Made by a program: the position numbers and the translations under genes. From Strigamia acuminata (taxonomy: Eukaryota > Arthropoda > Chilopoda > Geophilomorpha > Linotaeniidae): 64,000 nt of DNA. The stretch is taken from contig OX442318.1 in assembly GCA_949358305.1 (NCBI GenBank), forward strand, positions 2,466,501-2,530,500. The letters run 5' to 3'. Below, piece after piece: positions 10,623-22,245 of this stretch. Below the pieces are notes generated by a model. The model made no database searches. It worked only from the letters and a program-made list of their open reading frames with translations, and had not been told where the DNA came from. The stretch's first letter is position 1, and each line of letters begins with the position of its first letter.

Positions 10623-10796
10623 CAATTGAACCTCGTTATAACGAATCGAAATGTAACGAATTTCTCGTTATAACGAATTTCTCGTTTGGTTAGTTGGTCA
10701 TAGAACACCATGTTAAAAATTTCGTTATAACAAACTATCGTTATAACGAACCGATTTTTTGGGTCCGTTGCAATTCGTTATAAAGAGGTTCAACTG
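10623..10796. mobile_element. Short pogo/Tigger-like MITE with TA flanks
   Basis: Termini CAATTGAACCTCGTTATAAC and the inverted GTTATAAAGAGGTTCAACTG are flanked by TA at 10621-10622 and 10797-10798. Internal 'CGTTATAACGAA' words repeat in both orientations. The CAGTTGAACCTCG-type end and TA target fit Tc1/mariner-pogo non-autonomous elements. At 174 bp it has no coding capacity. Confidence 0.8.
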
Positions 10797-10975
10797 TATT
10801 TTTCTTTGTTGGCTGGTAATTTTAAACCGGAACGACTTCCATTTCCAAATCTTTTACCAGAACGGTTTTCGTTCCCAAATCTTTTACCGGATCGGTTTCC
10901 GTTTCCAAATCTTTTATCCAAAAGGTGTTCCGGAGAGTTCCGGATTACTTTTACCTCCGAAAAAAAATGTTGTCC

Positions 10976-11645
10976 CGGCATTTAAATATTGCACTAATGT
11001 TGCCCGAACGTTTAATTGTTGCAAAAATGTGTATCCAAAAATTTAATTGTTGCAAAAATGTGTGTCCCAGCATTTAATTGTTGCAAAAATGTGTGTCCCA
11101 GCAATTAATTGCTGCAAAAATGTGTGTCACAGCATTTAATTGTTAAAAAAAAATTGTCCCAGCATTTAATTGTTGAAAAAATGTATTCCCAGCATTTAAT
11201 TGTTGCAAAAATGTGTGTCCCAGCAATTAATTGCTGCAAAAATGTGTCCCAGCATTTAATTGTTGCAAAAATGTGTGTCCCAGCATTGCAAAAATGTGTG
11301 TCCAAGCATTTAATTGTTGCAAAAATGTGTGTCCCAGCAATTAATTGCTGCCAACATGTGTCCCAGCATTTAATTGTTGCAAAAATGTGTGTCCCAGCAT
11401 TGCAAAAATGTGTGTCCCAGCATTTAATTGTTAAAAAAAATTGTCCCAGCATTTAATTGTTAAAAAAAATTGTCCCAGCATTTAATTGTTGCAAAAATGT
11501 GTGTCCCAGCAATTGATTGCTGCCAACATGTGTCCCAGCATTTAATTGTTGCAAAAATGTGTGTCCCAGCATTGCAAAAATGTGTGTTCCAGCATTTAAT
11601 TGTTAAAAAAATTGTCCCAGCATTTAATTGTTGCCCAAACGTTGA
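10976..11645 (+). repeat. Tandem array, about 31-bp unit
   Basis: Units read CCCAGCATTTAATTGTTGCA followed by AAAATGTGTGT. Variants have CAATTAATTGCTGC, a locally palindromic form, or shortened units lacking the ATTTAATTGTT part. Shortened and full units alternate in a larger pattern of about 150-190 bp. Frames on either strand are artefacts. Confidence 0.93.
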
Positions 11646-12654
11646 CACAGCATCTAACCGTGCTAATCAAGGAAGACATCAACTTCTCCTTCACAGATAT
11701 TCATGAGGCGCAACAAAAAACATCAAGAGTGGACAAAATGAAAAGGATTGCCATCTCTCAGCTGGCAGCGTCACCTTTAAGATGGGATTAAGCGCAGGCG
11801 GTGAGTGGCGTTTGGCTCACTTAAGTGGGTAATTGGGTTGGAGCTGTGCAGAAGCGAGTACAAGATGCTGAAAAGCCTCAACCAAGCGGCTGCACAGTCG
11901 ACAGGACTTAAATGGAGGGCGATATTCAGCCAGATGGATGGTGGCTTAATGAGATAAGATGCTACAGGTCAACTCCCGCATCATCTGCTTCGCTTTATTG
12001 CTTTTAAAAGCTTCACTAGGCCTATATTTTCTCTCGCCTTTTTTTTTATCACACATCTTGATAAGGGAAACGAGATCTTGTCAAAAAGGCTTAAAAATCT
12101 CCTTATTGAATCTAACCGCCAACATTAATTATTTCAAATTGCACAACGCAGCCGAAAGCTGGGATACTAATTTACCAGAGGGAGATAGCTCTGTTTTTAA
12201 TTATTTATGTGTTTTCGCAAATTATTATTGGAGGCTTAGTGAGTGGCCGCCAAAAAGACGGCCCTCTGGTTCCAGTATGCCGTACCGTAGTACGGTTATT
12301 GTTTGAATAACTCATCGCACATGAGGTACCGAAAGCTTGTCGGATTCCTGCTTGGTTTTTTCGTGAAGGTTCGGTGAAATTGAAGTGGTCTCTGGACCTG
12401 AGTGGTCCAAAAGGGATATCTAAGATGCTGATGGTGGGTTTCATGAGCATTGGTCAGCGGTTGGTCTTGGGTTTGGTTGCTGTAGTGAATAAGACACGTT
12501 TAGGACAGTGATCGCTAGATGGTAGAAATATAAAAGTGTTGTTGGTGTTTTTTTCGTTATCGTGAGGTGTGTTCAGTGTTTTGTTGACCTGCCCTGACCA
12601 TTTGGTGACCGATTGATTTATTGTGATTTGCAGTAAGTCAGTATCTGCAGCTGT
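11646..12654. other. Non-coding, no feature assigned
   Basis: Mixed-composition unique-looking sequence, GC-richer around 11700-11950 and 12230-12460. No recognisable protein. The 115-codon frame at 11959-12306 has no family-like pattern. Confidence 0.35.
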
Positions 12655-13200
12655 ATCTCAAATTTCAATAAAATTACAGAAAAATTTCTCAAATTTCAAT
12701 AAAATTACACAAAAAATTCTCAAATTTCAATAAAATTACACAAAAAATTCTCAAATTTCAACAGTTTCATAAAAAAATTCAAAATTTTGACAAAATTTCA
12801 TCAAGAAATCCAAAATTTTAACAAAATTTCATCCAAAAATCCAAAATTTTGACAAAATTTCATCAAAAAATCCAAAATTTTGACAAAATTTTATAAAAAA
12901 ATTCAACATTTTGACAAAATTTCATCAAAAAATCCAAAATTTTGACAGAATTTCATCAAAAAATCCAAAATTTTGACAAAATTTCATCAAAAAATCCAAA
13001 ATTTTGAGAAAATTTCATCAAAAAATCAAAAATTTTGACAAAATTTAATTAAAATCTCTCAAATTTCAACAAAATTTTATCAAAGAGTCTCGAATTTCAA
13101 AAAAATTCATCAAAGAGTCTGGAATTTCAAAAAAATTCATCAAAAATTAAAAAAAATTAAAAAAAAAACAACAACAACAAAATTTCATCAAAAAATCTTC
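12655..13200 (+). repeat. Degenerate AT-rich tandem array, about 30 bp unit
   Basis: Units of the form AAAATTTCATCAAAAAATCC and AAAATTTTGAC repeat many times, becoming increasingly diverged and A-rich to the right. Confidence 0.9.
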
Positions 13201-13589
13201 AAAAATTCTTCAAAAATTCTCAAAAAAAAAAAAATTAAAACCCCCAAAACATTTAGACACTAACCAAAATAAATAATAAAAAAAAAACTCCGTCATCCTA
13301 AATAAACCCAACCCAACAAAACAAATTCAACATTTAACCAAACCAAACCAATTTCACAAACAACGCCCCATAATTCTCCTTCAAAACCTCCAAAAACAAT
13401 CCATATTCAACCCCAGCACAAAAAATGCAACCCTGTCATCAAAATACCTGGCACTGACACTGGACCGAATTGCAGTCTCAAGCGTGGGAAAAACCCCAGC
13501 ACCAGCACATGTCGCCCAGCCCCCGCATAGCACTTTAATGAAGACATAATGGGCCCAAAGGATTACCGTACACTCGACCCAATATCAAC

Positions 13590-14245
13590 AAAGACTTAAT
13601 GTATGAATAGGAGACTTTTAAGACAATTTCCCCTCCGTATTTTGCACTTTGCATCTCCGTGTACATCAAAATGTACAAACCCTAATCCAAGCACGAGCAA
13701 AAGCGTCATAATCCACTTTGCTTTCGCTTTTAGCGATCGATAAGCAAATACGTATCGCGGCATTACCGGTTTATAATTATGTCGTCTAATTAATGTCGGC
13801 CTAGAGATTACGAGCGAAATAAACACATTTCTCGCTCCCGACGAAGATTTCTGGATAATTCCATAACGGCCAATTTCCCAGCGCTTCTTCTGAGAATTAA
13901 GGTTTACACTAACGGTCGGAAGGGGGCGCTTTGAAGCCGGAGCGCTCTAACTCAACGATGCAAATCCAGTCAAAGCTGGAGGAGTTGAGACGGGAAAATC
14001 GACGAGTAATTCATGTTGTGCGCGTTTAGTTTGGTCGATAAAATCGATTCCAAGAAGTTGGAGGATTCGTTCGCTCACTGTTTCCTTCCGTATATCCAAA
14101 TGTTGATTTCTTTTCGTCAATGTCGGTCGTTGGACGTGACAGACGACGGAAATGACGTCACTGTTTACACCAACGGATGTAGTTTGGCTGGATCTGATCC
14201 AACCGATCGGATCCAACTGAACGGAGTTCCAATATTCACCCAAAA
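13590..14245. promoter_or_regulatory. CpG-rich stretch, possible promoter region
   Basis: CpG and GC content are visibly higher than in the surrounding sequence. A small plus-strand frame at about 13959-14026 (MQIQSKLEELRRENRRV) reaches a donor-like GTAATT. The site TGACGTCA occurs near 14154. It may be a promoter or first-exon region; no gene could be assigned to either strand. The region is upstream of the SPATA1-like gene in that gene's orientation, but no link is shown. Confidence 0.3.
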
Positions 14246-14739
14246 AGTTGATTCAAATCACAAAAATGCTCATAACTTAAGAACTAATTGTTGGATTGTT
14301 GTGAAATTTGTTGTGGAACTTTGTTTTAACCTTATTTATGTATGTGTAAAATATAAAAATTCTGGGTCTGATGAAAATTAAGTTATTAAAAAAAAGTGAC
14401 TGTCCTTATAATTTCGTAACAGACTGTATAAACAGAATAATAAGAAGTGATCTGAGAACATACGGAGAAAAAATGGTATCTGGTGGAAGACAGCTTCAAG
14501 TTGTTTATCAGGCTTATAATAATTCATGGATACCAACTGGTGGCACCATTAGAGGCCTCTTATGGCAGATGTCATGACCATAACTAACATTAATCTTCCT
14601 CTAGTAGTAGTAGGGGACTTGCACCTCAGCATCAATATCCGTCAATTAGTAATAACTTATGATTTGTTTCATAAGTTGAGGGTTTTTTAATGTGGTAGAT
14701 AAACGCAGCGCTTTTAACAGTTTTGTCTAACATTTGAGT
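14246..14739. other. Non-coding; one weak coding-like patch
   Basis: A plus-strand frame at 14371-14577 ends TGGTIRGLLWQMS. It has no homolog I recognise and may be chance. Confidence 0.3.
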
Positions 14740-15400
14740 CTAAAAGAGAAGTATAAGTGTAGAAAATTCACTTTTATTTCATTCTTAGTAATTATTGGTG
14801 TAAAAAATCAATTTTTAGTAATTTTAAGCGTAAAAAAATAATTTTTAGTAATTTTATGTGTAAGAAATTAATTTTTTAGTAATTTTGTGTGTAAAAAGTT
14901 AATTTTTTAGTAATTTTGTGTGTAAAAAATTAATTTTTAGTAATTTTAGGTGTAAAAATCAATTTTTAGTAATTTTAGGTGCAAAAGGTTAATTTTTAGT
15001 TATTTTAGGTGTAAAAAGTTAATTTTTAGTAACTTTTACGTGTAAAAAATGAATGTTTAGTAATTTTAGATGTAAAAAATTAGTTTTTAGTAATTTATGT
15101 GTAAGAAATTAGTTTTTAGTAATTTTAGGTGTAAAAAATTAACTTTAAGTAATTTTAGGTGTAAAAAATTAATTTGTAGTAATTTTAGGTGTAAAAAATT
15201 AATTTGTAGTAATTTTAGGTGTAAAAAATTAACTTTTAGTAATTTTAGGTGTATAAAATTAATTTTTAGTAATTTTAGGTGTGAAAAATGAACTTTAAGT
15301 AAATTTAGGAGTAAAAAATTAGTTTTTAGTAATTGTAAGTGTAAAAAAATTAACTTTTAGTAATTTTAGATGTAAAAAGTTTACTTTAAGTGATTTTTGT
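14740..15400 (+). repeat. Tandem array, 30-bp unit
   Basis: About twenty units of TAATTTTAGGTGTAAAAAAT plus TAATTTTTAG, with local variants (GTGTGT, AACTTTAAG). Confidence 0.95.
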
Positions 15401-16254
15401 GTGCCTTTGACCAGAAAAATGCACTTTTGATTGACTTTTACCCAATGAAAACACCCCTCTCTCTGTTTTTGCAACATTTAAAAACAAACCATCTCTTTTA
15501 CAAACACATCCAAAAACCAGTGAAAAAAAATCCAAATAAACCTCCAATCCATCAACACTCATATCACACCAACTCAAACACACATAAAACTCTAAACTCT
15601 CTGCTCACAATCAACACATAAAACTCAGGCATAAAAAAGTCAAATATCCTCAGATTCCAAAATAAGACACCAAATAAATTGCGAATCCAAACCATTTCAG
15701 CACCCACCTTCAATTTCCAACCCCTTTGAATCCCTATTTCAAAAAGATGCACATGCAAGATGAAAAATCCCATTTCTGAATTTTGAATAGGATGTGGCTC
15801 ATATTTTCCTCCTCCATCTTCTCTCTCTCTCTCTCTGCAATTTTTCCCCCTCTTTTTTTAAACACCAATATCGGAAAAGCCTGCGACGTGCCTTTGACTC
15901 AGTTGTGCTCAGTATTCCAGTCACGGTGTTCAAGTTATAAAAGGTGGCGCACGAGGAGCTTCTGGGGAGACCATTAGAATGATGCCAGACACACCCCACT
16001 TCCCATCTAGCGTTCCTTCGAGCAAAAGCATCTTTTTCTCCCACTCGTACTAAATATTATTTACATATATTACTAGACGTAGAAATAAATTTTGAAAAGA
16101 GTAAAAAATAAAGGAATTGTAGAAATTGTGCCAATTTGTGTCAATTTATTTATTATGGTTTTTTTTATTTTTGGTTTTGATTTAATAGACGTTTTTGGGA
16201 TTTTTAAGGTTTTTGATTGGTAGTGAATCGGGGAATTAGACATTTTTGTAGACA
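15401..16254. other. Non-coding, no feature assigned
   Basis: Includes a short (CT)n at about 15822-15836. No exon seen. Confidence 0.4.
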
Positions 16255-16815
16255 AAAAATTATTTTGGTCTAAAAATAATTTTTTTCAATCTAAAAATAA
16301 TTTTTTTCAATCTAAAATTAATTTTTTTGGGTCTAAAAATAATTTTTTTTGGTCTAAAAATATTTTTTTTCTGTCTAAAAAGAATTTTTTCGGTCTAAAA
16401 ATATGTTTTTGAAATCTAAAAATATGTTTTTGAAGTCTAAAAATATGTTTTTGAAGTCTAAAAATATGTTTTTGAAGTCTAAAAATATGTTTTTGAAGTC
16501 TAAAAATATGTTTTTGAAGTCTAAAAATATGTTTTTGCAATCTGAAAATAATTTATCTGCCTAAAAACTCATTTTTCTGCCTGAAACTCATTTTTTCTGC
16601 CTATAACTCATTTTTTCTGCCTAAAACTCTTTTTTTCTGCCTAAAACTCATTTTTTCTGCCTAAAACTCATTTTTTTCCAAAAAATTTTTTTCTTCTAAA
16701 AATAAAGTTTTTGGGCCGAAAAAATGAAGTTTAAGGCCTAAAAATGAAGTTTTATGGCCTAAAAGTGATATTGTAAAGCCTAAAAGTGACGTTTTTTGGC
16801 CTAAAAATAAATTTC
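16255..16815 (-). repeat. Three abutting short-unit tandem arrays (about 20 bp)
   Basis: From left to right: GGTCTAAAAATAATTTTTTT-like units, then TGAAGTCTAAAAATATGTTT (21 bp) at about 16395-16540. Next is CTGCCTAAAACTCATTTTTT at about 16556-16675, then GGCCTAAAAATGAAGTTTT units to 16815. All share a 'CTAAAA...TTTT' core, so one array probably diversified into blocks. Confidence 0.9.
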
Positions 16816-17424
16816 TTTGTTAGGTTATTTTTTAATTAATTTCCTCCATTTTAATGCTCCGTTGCCAGGAATTGTGAAATATATATATTTTAAATGTAAA
16901 AATTGTTAGGTGTACGTATGTCCTATGCATAATGTATATGAATGAAGAGTCACTTTGCATGGAAAAAGGCAATCGCCTGTACACGACTCTCCGCTCTTCA
17001 CATGCATACAAATGGAAAGAAGCGCACACCACAGGGCACCATTCTGCCATCTGGTAATGGTTAAGGAAAACATGCATTTCCATACGAGAGTCTCGCCTCT
17101 TTAGAATATGCACACCGATGACCAGCGGGCATAATGGCGAATAAGAAATTCTGCACATATTTCACGCTTGGCATAAAATATTCCATACATTCCAAATTAT
17201 TAAAATTTTTCACTCATCCCCCACTTCCAAATCCCATTTTTCTCCTTTTTTCTATTTTATTTCATTTTCAGGTTCAAAGGGATGGAAAAAGACGAGAATT
17301 GTGAATAATCAACAATCATTTCATCAATTCCTCCTCTCCTGCTGGACTTTAATTTCGTGTTCAATCCACTCAAAATCATCCAATTAGCATCTACTTGCAC
17401 ACTTGCATCTAACATCACATTTAT
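16816..17424. other. Non-coding, no feature seen
   Basis: A 108-codon minus-strand frame at 16832-17158 has no protein-like pattern. No repeat or inverted repeat seen. Confidence 0.4.
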
Positions 17425-18365
17425 TAGATTTATACTGGACTTACAGTATATTTAATGTACTTACAGTAGATTTAATGGATTTACAGTAGATTTAATGGAT
17501 TTACAGTAGATTTAATGGATTTACAGCAGATTTAATGGATTTACAGCAGATTTAATGGATTTACACTAGATTTAATGGATTTACAGTAGATTTAATGGAT
17601 TTACAGTAGATTTAATGATTTACAGTAGATTTAATGGATTTACAGTAGATTTAATGATTTACAGTAGATTTAATGGATTTACAGTAGATTTAATGGATTT
17701 ACAGTAGATTTAATAGATTTTCAGTAAATATTGTGGATTTACAACAGATTTACTAGATTTTCAATAGATTTATTGGATTTTTAATAGATTTATTGGATTT
17801 TCAATAGATTTACTAGATTTTCAATAGAGTTACTGGATTTTTTATAAATGTACTGTAGATTTACTAAATTTTTAGTGAATTTAATGGCTTTTCAGTGAAT
17901 TTGATGAATTTACAGTGAATTTAATACATTTACATTTAATAGATTTACTGAATTTAATACATTTACATTTAATAGATTTACTGAATTTTCAATAGATTTA
18001 TTAGATTTTCAATAGATTTACTAGATTTTCAATAGAGTTACTGGATTTTCAATAAATGTACTGTAGATTTACTAGATTTTTAGTGAATTTAATGGCTTTT
18101 CAGTGAATTTGATGAATTTACAGTGAATTTAATACATTTACAGAAGATTTATGGAATTTACTGTAGATTTTATAGATTTATAGATTTAATAAATTTGTTG
18201 TAGATTTAATAGATTTATAATAGATTTACAGTAGATTTAATAGAAATATAGTAGATTTAATAGATTTATAATAGATTTACAGTAGATTTAATAGAAATGT
18301 AGTAGATTTAATAGAAATATAGGAGATTTAATACAAATATAGTAGATTTTATAGATTTAGAGTAA
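17425..18365 (+). repeat. Tandem array, 20-bp unit (TTTACAGTAGATTTAATGGA) with higher-order duplication
   Basis: Regular 20-bp units to about 17710, then diverged units. A block of roughly 130 bp at about 17809-17934 recurs at about 18005-18140 ('TTTTTAGTGAATTTAATGGC' and neighbours), so multi-unit segments have been copied as wholes. Confidence 0.95.
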
Positions 18366-19139
18366 ATTTTCACCGTTTTTTCATGTGCCTGTATATTACT
18401 TGTATTGGAATTGTGTGCAAATTTATGGTAGGAGCCTCCAAAAGTTACAAAGCAGCTCAGTTGGTCTTCGCTTAATTATCCCTTTCCTTAACTACTTAAA
18501 CAAGATTGAGATTGCAATGTCCAAGAAAAGGGCCAGCCTTCTGTCGAGGAAAGGAAAAATCCATAAGTGCAACGCTCCTTCGGAGGGGAAATAGAGCAAT
18601 TGGTCCCAAGTTGTTGGTTTGCACATCACAAGTTAAAGAACCCTTGACGTGAACAAAGCTCTCTAGATAGGCAAAATTCCCAAAAGTGCTTAGGTACCAT
18701 TTGTATTTAAGACTTTGCCAGTGTACATTTCAACCCAATACCCGCTCCGTAATAACCGGAAACACAAAACACGACCCACACCAGCAAACTATCTCATCAC
18801 TTCAAATCTGTGCATACAATGCCCTGCAAGTTTGTCGGAAAATGCAACAACGCAGTTCCTGACTATGTCGCTGTGTTTTCCGTTGCCGCGTTTTCCGTTT
18901 TCGCAGTTTTTGACGATGTTTACTGGCATGCTACCCATAATGCATCGCCATTGCTAGTCAAAACAGCATGGCTGCCATGTCAGTAGTTGTAATAATCTAG
19001 TCTGATTTGAAATTAATCACGTCTTCACAATGCACTGCTTTTGAAAATGTGTGGACAACAACAATGCGACTTGTTTGTCCGACATTTTCTTTGGTATTAA
19101 CTATTCCTGGATTTGTCGCTAAGTAGCCCAGGTAAAAAA
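18366..19139. other. Non-coding; weak short frame
   Basis: A plus-strand stretch at about 18517-18594 (MSKKRASLLSRKGKIHKC) is protein-like but short and without clear splice sites. Confidence 0.3.
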
Positions 19140-19345
19140 AATCTACAGAATTCTGCAGAAAATTTGCCTGTCAAAAAAATTGTGCAGAAAATCTTTTTTC
19201 TCTGCAGAATTCTGCAGAAAAATTGCCAGCCGAAAATATTCTGCAGAAAAAGTTAACATTTTTCTGCAGCATTCTGCAGAATTTTGTAATTTTTTCTGCA
19301 GAAAATTTTTCTGCAGAGCATGCAGAATTCTGCAGAACCGTTTTC
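19140..19345. repeat. Cluster of TTCTGCAGAA palindromes
   Basis: About a dozen copies of the self-complementary 10-mer TTCTGCAGAA or close variants within 200 bp. Longer palindromic combinations occur, such as TCTGCAGAATTCTGCAGA. Both strands read as similar broken frames, an artefact of the palindrome. Confidence 0.9.
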
Positions 19346-19625
19346 TCCTGGAAGTGTATTCAAATATGGGTTCCAACGTTTAAAACACAATATTAAAAAA
19401 AATTGGACAAACACATGTAACCTTTTACCAATTAAACACCAACAATAGTCACCAATATGGGCATAACAAGGACAACCAATGCTGGTTCACCACACCAGTG
19501 ATATAAAACCTAAATTGGTTCTTTGCAAAGCCAATGTTGCTTGTGAAACAACAAAACCAGAAAGTTTGAATGCACCTAATGAGTTTTCTGACCTTCAACA
19601 TCTCCTTTTGGTTCCTTTTCCTCAC

Positions 19626-19692
19626 CCTTAGTGTCATATTGACAAATAACTCGTAAAATCTCTATGTAATCTTTGGGCTCAACTTCTTGCAG
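19626..19692 (-). CDS. Candidate exon, unknown protein
   Basis: Ends at donor AAGG|GTGAGG and encodes LQEVEPKDYIEILRVICQYD before it. A possible acceptor is CATTTATCATCTGGCAAG. The residue pattern is strongly protein-like, but an in-frame stop lies upstream and no partner exon was found. It could be an exon or a pseudogene fragment; the family is not recognised. Confidence 0.3.
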
Positions 19693-19892
19693 CTTGCCAG
19701 ATGATAAATGAATTCGCTCGCTTTATGTTCACTGAGTGGAAATGCCCAATAGCTCGGCCTTGCCAAACAACTATTAACAAGAGTAATTAGGTCAGAATCC
19801 GATAGACCGACTCTTGACACGGCAAAGAAGATTGGGTGGTAAAAATCAAAAAGGGTCACCACCGGCCAAACACCGACAACGCATGACCGCAC

Positions 19893-21437
19893 CGGGCTCC
19901 AACCGCAGTCCTAATCGTCTCAGCAAAGGCTCAAATCCAAAAGATAAAGAATTGCCAACAAAACTAACTGAACTTTGAGCCTGCACAATTTATTCACAGA
20001 AGAGAAGAAACACTTTTTCTTGCAGCACTTTGAGATAAATCAAGATATGGAGAAATGAGATGCAGCAGCGGAAGGAAAAAACCTCAAGAAAAAAGACAAG
20101 AGAAGGAAAAAAAATCAAGTCTGTCATATCAAGTTGCTCTTGTTTGCTTCAGGTATTAGTAGAAAACAAAGTTGGAGGTAAAAAAGATGTTGCCACAATT
20201 CCTTCTAGACATAAAACCAATAAAACACTTTTCTTCGGTGAGTTAGCACGAAAAGAAACGGCGAAAATGAACTTCTTTATTTTGGAACTAAAAGTATCAA
20301 AACTTTGTGAAAGCAGATGACACCTTTAATGCCGTTGTCAGAAATGACCTCTGAAATCATTTTCAAGGTCATTCACTATCTAATTTGGAAATTGGTATTA
20401 TTCGCCTGAAGTCTTAATGAACCCGGGCGTTTAAACGAGGCAGTACGGTAATCCAATTTGACTTATTGTTAATTCGCAAAACATGCACTAACACCTAACA
20501 TGTAGAGCAAATTATATTTAGCTGGAAAATATTCTTCCATTAAAACTTTTGCATTCATTGTGTTAGGAAAACTGAGAGGTGAATAAAAATGTGATGTTCA
20601 GGAAAACCCAAAGGGCAGCAGAAGAAAAAATCTTTGCAATTTGCAGTGTTTTGTTTTATTTTTATTTTCTCAATTGTTTCTTCTCTTTAACATCCTCTGA
20701 CTCATGAAAAGAGTTTTTATACAGCTGCCCCTCAGCCTTGCTGCAGCGCTTAAGCGAAAAACACATCAAACATTCACCGGTAATTTTGCCTAACTCCCAC
20801 CAAAGCCTTTGAGAATATTGAAAAATCAAATAATGTGTAATTAATCTTGTAAAGTGTGTTGACATTACAGCAGAGAATATTGATTGTATAATTAAGAATG
20901 CAGATTAAATAGCCACACAATTGGATTAAGCAATTTAGGCCAAAAATTCAACAATAAACAATTTAGGCCAAAAATTCAACAATAAACAATTTCCTACTTG
21001 CAACATTATTTTTTCTTTCCTTGGGTTAGAAAAATTGATTGTTGCCAGTTCTGCTTTGCACTGTTATTGCCAATTTCCACTCAGATACAAACGATGAGTC
21101 ATCCTTGAAATTGTGTGTTTATTTGCTACAAAGATTACCCCAAATGTTGGCTTGTGTGTACACATGCATGTGCTCACATATGTGCTCACACTAAGAACCC
21201 TAATGTGCTTATTAAGGCTTAGAATGCCTCATTACACCCCCTGAAAATGAAATTCAAATGACAATTTCAAACATTAATCTACAATAACAATAGTTTGAAT
21301 TATTACCAAGGAAAATTCCAGCTCATGATATTGATTGACTGCACCAATGAATTAACAGAGATGAATGGAAAATGCAATAAACGCCTTTCATCTACCAAAG
21401 GCCTTTCGACTGTTACCGGTCACCTTCAGTAATATAC
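19893..21437. other. Non-coding, no feature assigned
   Basis: AT-rich. A short direct repeat (CAATTTAGGCCAAAAATTCA) occurs twice at about 20930-20985. No exon recognised. Confidence 0.4.
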
Positions 21438-21525
21438 TCCCATATGGTTCAAAAATAAATTTTATTTATTTATTTATTGCTACACTTATTTATTTATTTA
21501 TTTATTACAAACTTTTGAACATATG
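21438..21525 (+). repeat. 'CATATGG' element, minimal copy B with (ATTT)n core
   Basis: Ends CCCATATGGTTCAAAAATAA and the inverted CTTTTGAACATATG enclose two runs of (ATTT)n. It keeps only the termini of the family. Confidence 0.6.
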
Positions 21526-21539
21526 AAAAAGGTAATTAT

Positions 21540-22245
21540 TTCACTTCCTCATATTTCATTTATTTTGCTTATTTTATTTGTTTTGCTTACTTTATTTATT
21601 TTGCTTATTTTATTTATTTTGCTTAAATCATTAATTTTGTTTATTTAATTTATTTTGCTTAAATCATTTATTCTGCTTATTTAATTTATTTTGCTTAAAT
21701 CATTTATTCTGCTTATTTAATTTATTTTGTTTATTTCATTTATTTTGTTTATTTAATTTATTTTGTTTATTTCATTTATTTTGTTTTTTCATTTATTTTG
21801 CTTACATCATTTATTTTGCTTATGTCATTTATTTTGCTTATGTCATTTATTTTGCTTATTTTATTTATTTTGCTTATTTTATTTATTTTACTTAAATCAT
21901 TTATTCTGCTTATTTCATTTATTTTGTTTATTTTATTTATTTTGTTTATTTAATTTATTTTGCTTAAATCATGAATTTTGTTTATTTCATTTATTTTGTT
22001 TATTTCATTTATTTTGCTAAAATCATAAATTTTGTTTATTTCATTTATTTTGTTTTTTCATTTATTTTGCTTATTTCATTTATTTTGCTTGCATCATTTA
22101 TTTTGCTTTTGTCATTTATTTTGCTTATGTCATTTATTTTGCTTATGTTATTTATTTTGCTTATGTTATTTATTTTGCTTATGTCATTTATTTTGCTTAT
22201 TCCACTTATTTTGCTTATTCCACTTATTTTAAGCCATTTAAGCAA
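21540..22245 (+). repeat. Tandem array, 16-17 bp unit (TCATTTATTTTGCTTAT)
   Basis: Roughly forty units with local variants (ATCATTTATTCTGCTT, TTCATTTATTTTGTTT). The long hydrophobic Phe/Leu/Cys frames here are repeat artefacts. Confidence 0.95.
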
